Notes under the pieces: model-generated
Told to the model about the DNA's origin: nothing
Seen by the model: the letters and a program-made list of their open reading frames with translations, nothing else
The model's database searches: none
Part shown: positions 58,490 through 64,000 of the stretch, piece after piece
Numbering within the stretch: position 1 is the stretch's first letter
How the letters are laid out: each line of letters opens with the position of its first letter
Assembly (NCBI GenBank): GCA_045805265.1
Contig: JBJMLO010000013.1
Coordinates: 124,001-188,000, forward strand
DNA from: JBJMLO01 sp045805265
GTDB lineage: Bacteria; Actinomycetota; UBA4738; JACQTL01
Reading direction: 5' to 3'
DNA length: 64,000 nucleotides
Program-made: the position numbers and the translations under genes

Positions 58490-59830
58490 TCAGAAGAGCG
58501 GCCCCCGCACGAAGACGTCCTTGTGGCCGCCGGTGTCGTTCGGCGCGAGGTTCGAGGAGTCGGACGCGAAGGCCAGGTACCGGCCGTCGTCGGAGAACCA
58601 GGGGTTCTCCGAGCCGGCGTTGCCGATGGCCCCGCCCGGACTCACGCTCGCGGCGTACGTGGACCCGTTGACCCGGTCCCGGATGAACACGTCCACGTGG
58701 GCGTTGCCGTCGTTCGGGGCGAAGCCCGTCGCGGCCGACTCGAATGCGACGTACCGCCCGTCCGCGGAGATCGTCGGGTCCGAGCTGAACCCGTTCCCCT
58801 GGGCCTCCGACGACGACACGCTGACCCGGGCCGTGAAGCCGATCTGCCGGTCGCGCACGAAGACGTCCGCCGCGTGGTTGTCGTCGACGCCTCCCGTGAG
58901 GTTCGACGAGAATGACTCGAAGGTCACGTACCGCCCGTCGGGGGTGATCCGCGCGCTGTAGCTGCCGGCGTTCCCCTGGACCTCGCCCGTGTTCACGCTG
59001 ACCCGCGACGTGGTCGCGTTCTGGCGGTCCCGCACGAAGATGTCGGTCTCCCCGTTCGTGTCGTTCGGAACGAGGTTCGAGGCCCTCGACTCGAACACGA
59101 CGAACCGGCCGTCCCCCGTGATGAACGGGTCCGAGCTGCTGCCGTTCCCGTGGACCCCGGCGGTCGACTGGCTGACCAGCGACGTGATCCCGTTCTCGCG
59201 GTCCCGCAGGAACACGTCGGTGACGGCGCCGTTCGAGTCGTTCGGCACCAGGTTCGAGGCGGAGGACTCGAAGGCGACGAGCCGGCCGCCGGACGTGATG
59301 ACCGGGTCCGCGCTGGGTCCGTTCCCCGCGACCTCGTTCGAGCTCACGCTCATGCGGTACGTGCCCTTGGCCGGACGGTCCCGGATGAAGACGTCCCAGG
59401 TGCCGTTGAAGTCGTTGTTGACGAGGTTCGTGGCGAAGGACTCGAACACGACGAACTTGCCGTCGGGGGTGACGCCGCGGGCGCTGTGGCTGGGGCCGTT
59501 GGCCTGGACCGGCCGGCGGGTGGCGGAGTTGAGGGGCCCGGCGCTGATCCGGTACGTCTTCTTGTACTGACGATCGCGCAGGAAGATGTCGGAAACGCCG
59601 TTCGTGTCGCCCTTCACGAGGTTCGACGCGACGGACTCGTAGACGACGAACCTCCCGCTGCCCGCGGTGTACGTCGCTCCGCTCCCGCCGTTCCCCTGGA
59701 CGCCCGCGGAGTTGACGCTGGCCCTCGAGGTCGTCCCGGCCGCCCAGCCCGGCCCGGCGACGGCCACGACGAGGGCCAGCGCGGTCGCCACGACCGCGGC
59801 GGTGCGCACCACGTACTTGCGATCTTGCAT
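58490..59830 (-). CDS. Secreted seven-repeat PD40/TolB-like propeller protein
   Basis: This 446-residue protein has a signal peptide (about 1-31) and seven copies of a ~58-residue repeat with the core 'DGRYVAFES.ASNL.PNDTNG..DVF.RDR'. The repeats are very regular, so a closed seven-bladed propeller is expected. No enzyme motif is seen. AGAGGA precedes the ATG at 59830; the frame extends to 59908 without a good start. It lies between the pgs genes and the hydrolase-like gene. Confidence 0.85.
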   Translation of the reverse strand: MQDRKYVVRTAAVVATALALVVAVAGPGWAAGTTSRASVNSAGVQGNGGSGATYTAGSGRFVVYESVASNLVKGDTNGVSDIFLRDRQYKKTYRISAGPLNSATRRPVQANGPSHSARGVTPDGKFVVFESFATNLVNNDFNGTWDVFIRDRPAKGTYRMSVSSNEVAGNGPSADPVITSGGRLVAFESSASNLVPNDSNGAVTDVFLRDRENGITSLVSQSTAGVHGNGSSSDPFITGDGRFVVFESRASNLVPNDTNGETDIFVRDRQNATTSRVSVNTGEVQGNAGSYSARITPDGRYVTFESFSSNLTGGVDDNHAADVFVRDRQIGFTARVSVSSSEAQGNGFSSDPTISADGRYVAFESAATGFAPNDGNAHVDVFIRDRVNGSTYAASVSPGGAIGNAGSENPWFSDDGRYLAFASDSSNLAPNDTGGHKDVFVRGPLF

Positions 59831-59900
59831 GGTCGTTCCTCTCTCCCTTTTCCTGAATGGATCGGCCGGTCGGGACACGCGCTGAAGACGGCCCATGGGC

Positions 59901-61130
59901 CTAGCCACCCACCGGCGCCTTCCTGGACGTTCGTTGCCTGCCCTCCTCCCGGACGGCCCCGCCCGTGGGGGACTCCTGTTCCGACCTCGGCGGCGGAGGT
60001 CGCCGCGCCGCGCGCCGGAGCCCGGCCGGGACCTCCCAGCTGGGCACCCGGAACAGCCCCAGGCGGTGCATCCCCACGACGAGGGCGATCAGCAGCGCGA
60101 GCGCGAGCCCGATCGCCACGGGGTTCGGCGGGGGCGCCGCGATGTCCCCGGCCGACGGCGGCAGGTGCGGGTCGAACGGCACGCCGAACCGCTTGGCCAG
60201 CGCCGAGACGTTGACGAGGGCCACGATCGGCACGCCGCGGAGGGCCATACGCCCGACGACCCCGAGACGCCTGGCCTGGAACGGCGTCCACCGCGGCCTC
60301 GACAGGCCGGGGCGGATGATGGTCTCGGCGCCGGCCGAGCCGATGATGGCCGACGACCCTCCGACGTCGACGAACGCCGCGATGGGCTTCCCGAGGCGGT
60401 TGGCCTCACGCACGTACAGGCGATCGAGGAACGTCACCGTGTCGGTCGACGGGAGCACCGGGAGCGGCGGCAGTCCCGAGCGCTGGACCATCCGCATCCG
60501 GGTGGACGCGTCCTTCCCGGCGAACGAGCCCCCGGGGCCGACGGCGTCGCTCCGGTGGTGGAGGACGCCCGCCTGGGCCAAGGCCGCCTCCATGTCGATC
60601 CATGTGAGGCGGGGCTCGGTCGCTCCGAAGGCGGAGCTGCCGATCATCGAGACGCTCACGGACCTCGCCCCCATCGCCTCGACGGCGGCTTCCACGTCGA
60701 GGTCGAAGCCCGGGTACGAGCCGGTCTGCCCGACCGCGACGAGGGACCCCGCGCGGACGCCCGCCGTGTACAGCATCTGGACCACCGCCGCCGCGAACAC
60801 GGGATCCGTGGACGTGCGATGGGAGGCGAGGGACCCCAGCTCGGTGGTCACCGGCGAGGACGCGACCCCGATCAGGCCCGTGCGGAACCGGTCGCCGGGG
60901 TTGATCGGGAGATGACGGGCGGTCCTGGCCTCCCGGATCGCCGCCTGGCCCCGCCGGGCGGTCTGGACGGCCTCCCTCCGCGCCTTCAGGACCCAGCCCG
61001 GGATCGAGCTGTCGGGCAGCCGCACGGCCACTGCGTACGCGCCGAGCGCGACGAGGCCCACCAGCAGGAAGGCGAGCGCTCGGTATCCACGCTGGTGGGA
61101 GTACAGGGCCCGGCGCAGTCGGTCGCCCAT
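59901..61130 (-). CDS. pgsW: Poly-gamma-glutamate system protein PgsW
   Basis: This 409-residue protein has one N-terminal membrane helix (about 17-37), a large domain with 'GLIGVASSPVTTELGSLASHRT' in outline, 'VGQTGSYPGFDLDVEAA' and 'SMIGSSAFGATEPRLTW', and a second helix near residue 350. It matches the 'gamma-Glu system' proteins found after pgsBC in several bacteria; the exact role is unknown. It starts 1 bp after the pgsC stop. Confidence 0.85.
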   Translation of the reverse strand: MGDRLRRALYSHQRGYRALAFLLVGLVALGAYAVAVRLPDSSIPGWVLKARREAVQTARRGQAAIREARTARHLPINPGDRFRTGLIGVASSPVTTELGSLASHRTSTDPVFAAAVVQMLYTAGVRAGSLVAVGQTGSYPGFDLDVEAAVEAMGARSVSVSMIGSSAFGATEPRLTWIDMEAALAQAGVLHHRSDAVGPGGSFAGKDASTRMRMVQRSGLPPLPVLPSTDTVTFLDRLYVREANRLGKPIAAFVDVGGSSAIIGSAGAETIIRPGLSRPRWTPFQARRLGVVGRMALRGVPIVALVNVSALAKRFGVPFDPHLPPSAGDIAAPPPNPVAIGLALALLIALVVGMHRLGLFRVPSWEVPAGLRRAARRPPPPRSEQESPTGGAVREEGRQRTSRKAPVGG

Positions 61131-61131
61131 C

Positions 61132-61572
61132 TCAGATCCTCGCGAACAGGAGCAGCAACAGGCGGGCGATGATGGCCACGGTCACCATCGAGCCCAGCGT
61201 GACCACGACCCCCTGGCGGTCCATCCAGGACGCGATCAGGCCGGGGACGACGAACCCGACCGCCTGGATCGGGGTGTGCGCGTGCTCCGCCACCAGGGTC
61301 GCGTACAGCGCCCCCAGCGTGAACCCCACCAGCAGGTACAGCACGAACCGGCGCATGCCGTACAGGATCAGGAACTGCCCGATGCCCTTGATGACCACGA
61401 ACGTGACCAGCGCCACACCGATGGTCGCCACCACCCGAGCCGGGTGATCGAGGCTCAAGGCGAGGTATCCAGGAACGATGTAGCCGCCCGGGGCGATCGA
61501 CAGGATCTCGGCCAGGGCCAGCGAGGTCGTGAGCCCCACCCCCAGCCCCAGGACCACGCTGAAGCCGGGCAT
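61132..61572 (-). CDS. pgsC: Poly-gamma-glutamate biosynthesis membrane protein PgsC/CapC
   Basis: This 146-residue protein has four or five membrane helices and the PgsC pattern 'IAPGGYIVPGYLALSLDHP' and 'FTLGALYATLVAEHAH'. PgsC works with PgsB in making or exporting poly-gamma-glutamate. The ATG overlaps the pgsB stop by one base. Confidence 0.92.
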   Translation of the reverse strand: MPGFSVVLGLGVGLTTSLALAEILSIAPGGYIVPGYLALSLDHPARVVATIGVALVTFVVIKGIGQFLILYGMRRFVLYLLVGFTLGALYATLVAEHAHTPIQAVGFVVPGLIASWMDRQGVVVTLGSMVTVAIIARLLLLLFARI

Positions 61573-62780
61573 CAGACGACGGCCCCCTCTCGCGGCGAGG
61601 CCGCTTCGCGGTCGATCCCGTCGGCGAGCGACGACAGCCAGCGCTGGCCGGGACCGATGATGTTCCCCACGCCCACCACGGTGCGGGCGCCGTCCATCTC
61701 TCCCTCCAGCAGGGCGGTGAGGGCCTCCGGCGGGCGGGTCCCGGCGTCCACCACGACGCCGGCCGGCACCCCCGCGGCCCGGGTCCTGCGGGCCATGGCC
61801 CGGGTCTTCTGGCCCCACACGACGACCCTGGAGTAGCGGTCCTGGTTCGCAGCCAGGGCCGTGGCGAACTCGGCCGACCTGGCGCTGCGGTCCCCCCGGG
61901 AGACGAACAGGATGATCGGCCGGCCCGGGAGTCCGAACAGCCTGTCGGCCGTGTCGAGGGCCAGGAAGGTCGACTCCGAGTCGTTGGCCGCGAACAGGTT
62001 CACCAGGGTCCACGGGCCCCGTTCCCCGGTGAGGTCTAGCACCGTGGCGACGCCCGGATCCGGAACCGCCGCCTCGAGCCCCCGGAGCGCGTTCGGCCGC
62101 GAGATCCCGAGCAGCCGGGCCACCTCCAGGGCCAGGGCCACGTTCGCCGGGTGCTCGAGATAGCCCATCCGGCGAAGCTCGTCGGCCCCGACGGAGTCCT
62201 CGTCGGCGAGGTGCACGGAGCCACCCGCGGCCCGGGCCTTCGGCTCGTGGACGGCGGCGACCAGCGGATCGGCGGTGACCATGGTCCCGCCCCACCGCAT
62301 GGGGAACGACGCGGCGATCGCCCGCGGGTCCGAGCCCTGGACGTCGGTGTGGTCCAGGCGGGCGTTCGTGATCACCGTGATGGTGGGCTGCACGATGCGG
62401 TTCTCGGCCACCCACTGCAGGTCGGGGTCGACGGCCATGCACTCGAACACGAGGGCTCGGGCTCCGAGGCGGGCCGCCCTCCCCGTCGCCCAGATCAGCT
62501 CGCTGATGTTCGGAGGACCGTCACGGGGCACCGGTACCTCGGAGCCGTCCAGGAGGATCAGCCGGGGGGATGTTCCCGTGGTCTTGGCCACGGTGGGGAT
62601 GCCTTGGTCGCGGAGGATCGACGCGATCAGGCGGGTCACGCTCGACTTGCCGCGGGTTCCGTTGACGTGGATCCTCACCGGCACCCGGGCGAGCGCCCTG
62701 CGGTGGCGCCACCACTCCAGGTGCAGCGCAGCGGCCAAGGCGCCGGCCAGCGCCGCGACAATCCAGAATTCCCTGGGCAC
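61572..62780 (-). CDS. pgsB: Poly-gamma-glutamate synthase PgsB/CapB
   Basis: This 402-residue Mur-ligase-like enzyme activates glutamate with ATP and builds the gamma-linked chain. The P-loop is 'HVNGTRGKSSVTRLI' (about 38-52), with 'ALVFECMAVDPDLQWV', 'VITNARLDHTDVQGS' and 'LVNLFAANDSEST' as further family motifs. An N-terminal helix (about 5-22) anchors it in the membrane. It begins at a GTG preceded by AGGACAGG. The operon is pgsB, pgsC, pgsW; no pgsA/capA exporter gene is seen. Confidence 0.94.
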   Translation of the reverse strand: MPREFWIVAALAGALAAALHLEWWRHRRALARVPVRIHVNGTRGKSSVTRLIASILRDQGIPTVAKTTGTSPRLILLDGSEVPVPRDGPPNISELIWATGRAARLGARALVFECMAVDPDLQWVAENRIVQPTITVITNARLDHTDVQGSDPRAIAASFPMRWGGTMVTADPLVAAVHEPKARAAGGSVHLADEDSVGADELRRMGYLEHPANVALALEVARLLGISRPNALRGLEAAVPDPGVATVLDLTGERGPWTLVNLFAANDSESTFLALDTADRLFGLPGRPIILFVSRGDRSARSAEFATALAANQDRYSRVVVWGQKTRAMARRTRAAGVPAGVVVDAGTRPPEALTALLEGEMDGARTVVGVGNIIGPGQRWLSSLADGIDREAASPREGAVV

Positions 62781-62881
62781 GGCCTGTCCTCGGCTCCTCG
62801 CTCGACCCGTCCCCCGGCGCCCTCCCCCACGGGTATCGGCGCGACTGGCACCGACTGTAGACCGATGAAGCGACGCGGTCG

Positions 62882-62887
62882 AGAATA
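62882..62887 (-). promoter_or_regulatory. Candidate -10 element of the pgs operon
   Basis: On the minus strand TATTCT (TAnnnT) lies about 100 bp before the pgsB GTG in the 225-bp gap 62781-63005. It is one of few AT-rich spots there. No -35 or operator was recognised, so the call is weak. Confidence 0.25.
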
Positions 62888-63005
62888 TTCCGATGATGGG
62901 GAAAAGAGCGTGAAAGTCCCACCGGTTCGAGGTGAGGGCGCGACGACGCCCCGGAAATGCTCGGCTTCGGTTCGCTTCGGCGCCCCCGGGCGGTCGTGCC
63001 TTCGG

Positions 63006-63335
63006 CTAACCGGCCGCGGCCCACCCGGCCACGGTGGGATGGTCCTTCTCGGTCGGGCCCACCTGGGCCGCGCCGCCCGGCGAGCCGATGCCGCTCACCG
63101 AGTCCGCGAAGAACTCCGCGTTGATCGGGGTGAACTGCTTCCACTCGGCGGGGACGTCGTCCTCGTAGAAGATCGCGGTCACCGGACACACCGGCTCGCA
63201 GGCGCCGCAGTCCACGCACTCGTCGGGCTGGATGTACAGCATCCGCCCGCCCTCGTAGATGCAGTCCACCGGGCACTCGTCGACGCAGGAGCGGTCCTTC
63301 ACGTCGATGCAGGGCTCGCAGATCGTGTAGGTCAT
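63006..63335 (-). CDS. 7Fe ferredoxin (FdxA/FdxC type)
   Basis: This 109-residue electron carrier has the [3Fe-4S]/[4Fe-4S] pattern 'CIDVKDRSCVDECPVDCIYEG' in outline and a second cluster motif 'CVDCGACEPVCPVTAIF', as in mycobacterial FdxA/FdxC. The C-terminal tail 'DDVPAEWKQFTPINAEFF' is also typical. GGGGAG precedes the ATG by 7 nt. It is on the same strand as the F420-type gene upstream; a functional link is not proven. Confidence 0.93.
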   Translation of the reverse strand: MTYTICEPCIDVKDRSCVDECPVDCIYEGGRMLYIQPDECVDCGACEPVCPVTAIFYEDDVPAEWKQFTPINAEFFADSVSGIGSPGGAAQVGPTEKDHPTVAGWAAAG

Positions 63336-63402
63336 CGGATTCTCCCCTTTTCCACCGTGCCGACCGTGGAAATTCTACCCCCGGGCCCCGGTCGTGCAAC
63401 CA

Positions 63403-64000
63403 CTACGGCTCGAGCACCGGCGACGGGGCGACGGCGAGCATCGTCGACATGATCGACGAGGGGGCGTCGAGCACGGGGACGGGGTACACGACGGGGAGCG
63501 CAGCGCCGGCCGCGCGGTACTCGTCGAGGCGCACCTTCGCGGCCCCCACGTCTCCCACCAGGCACAACGCCCGGACGAGCTCCTCGGGAACATCCTGGGG
63601 ACGGCCCCGCTCGACGGCCGCGGTCGCCGCCTCGGCGGGAGCTCCCAGCCCGAGCGAGTCCAGCTGGCGCCGGTAGTGGGGCATGGCGGCGTACTGCCCC
63701 GCCGCCGCACCCAGCGCCTCGAGCGCGATGGCCTCCTCGGCACCCAGGCACCCCCGAACGTAGACGGCGATCGACACGGCCGCGGGGTCGCGACCGGCTC
63801 GCGCGGCCGACTCGGCGACGGTGGCGGCCGCCCGGCGCACTCGCTCGGGGGTGCACCAGTTCAGCAGCACGCCGTCCGCGACCTCGCCGGCCAGCTCGAG
63901 CATCCGGTCCCCCAGCGCGGCCACCCAGATCGGCGGCGCGGCCCCCGGGTCCAGCGCCAGACTGAACGCGTCGCCCGTGTCCGGGGCCTTCGCCTCGCGG
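63403..64000 (-). CDS. F420-dependent LLM-class (luciferase-like) oxidoreductase, N-terminus cut by window edge
   Basis: About 199 codons of the 3' part are visible. The fold motif 'PPIWVAALGDRMLELAGEVADGV' (in outline) is typical of the TIM-barrel luciferase-like F420/FMN enzymes, as is the end with a 'VGDVGAAKVRLDEYRAAG' helix. The start lies beyond 64000. Substrate is unknown. With the FrhB-like gene it points to F420 use by the organism. Confidence 0.85.
   Translation of the reverse strand, partial: REAKAPDTGDAFSLALDPGAAPPIWVAALGDRMLELAGEVADGVLLNWCTPERVRRAAATVAESAARAGRDPAAVSIAVYVRGCLGAEEAIALEALGAAAGQYAAMPHYRRQLDSLGLGAPAEAATAAVERGRPQDVPEELVRALCLVGDVGAAKVRLDEYRAAGAALPVVYPVPVLDAPSSIMSTMLAVAPSPVLEP

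Noticed and set aside
58490..59830. Regular DNA-level repeats in the PD40 protein gene taken as a satellite or mobile repeat
   Set aside because: The repeats match protein blades in frame and differ in codons, so they reflect domain duplication.
1..64000. CRISPR arrays, insertion sequences, rRNA or tRNA genes
   Set aside because: I saw no regularly spaced direct repeats, transposase motifs or structural RNA consensus sequences. A tRNA or repeat search by program could still find something small.

Overview
The window is about 70% GC and almost fully coding, with many GTG starts. It reads as chromosome of a high-GC actinobacterium, probably a soil or sediment lineage outside the well-studied genera. 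Support comes from a TCGAAC-N4-GTTCGA LexA-type box, a 13E12/DUF222-HNH gene, an actinobacterial-type oxidase subunit IV, F420-type enzymes, an FdxA/FdxC-type ferredoxin and many starts that look leaderless (TAnnnT 6-8 nt before the start codon). I see no rRNA, tRNA, CRISPR, insertion sequence or prophage.

Layout. 1-1224: the N-terminal part of a secreted cupredoxin/Calx-beta/RTX protein. 1307-6892: phenylacetyl-CoA epoxidase genes paaA, paaB, paaC and paaD, split by an opposite-strand muconolactone-isomerase/DUF3237 fusion, with a divergent aldehyde dehydrogenase. 6969-11294: a Ser/Thr kinase with a propeller sensor, an SRPBCC protein, a DUF2269 membrane protein and an MFS exporter. 11319-20799: dispersed histidine degradation genes (hutI, hutH, a HutF-like deaminase, hutU), interleaved with a phosphoesterase, a delta-60 propeller and a GNAT enzyme. 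20986-25593: a sugar-dehydrogenase-like propeller, then a tightly packed cbs / DUF429 / cystathionine gamma-lyase operon (reverse transsulfuration).

25638-35989 is an aerobic respiration block. On the minus strand lie a response regulator, histidine kinase, CtaG and TlpA-like thioredoxin, followed by small membrane and cNMP-binding proteins. Divergent from these is an oxidase operon: cupredoxin lipoprotein, COX II with an extra blue-copper-like domain, COX I with an unusual K-channel position, COX III and COX IV. A second cupredoxin lipoprotein with a TetR neighbour follows.

36116-49147 holds housekeeping and signalling genes: a PQQ-like propeller, DUF4177, CoA-binding protein, NUDIX, SDR and A-type Fe-S carrier, a MASE1-PAS-SpoIIE-HATPase protein with a STAS partner, an FtsX-like permease with a lipoprotein, another cupredoxin, and an F420 hydrogenase-beta-like protein. 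49303-58424 holds the SOS-box HNH gene, a slightly AT-richer patch of small genes, a coiled-coil protein, a second delta-60 propeller, a ferritin-like diiron protein, an MMPL transporter and a possible gamma-PGA-hydrolase relative. 58490-64000 holds a seven-repeat propeller, a poly-gamma-glutamate cluster (pgsB, pgsC, pgsW), a ferredoxin and the 3' part of an F420-dependent oxidoreductase.

There is no single clearly new system. The most unusual points are the doubly copper-equipped oxidase subunit II together with a subunit I lacking the K-channel lysine, the DUF429 protein with a C-terminal GHDAR motif inside the transsulfuration operon, the gene inserted in the paa cluster, and very compact bidirectional promoters.
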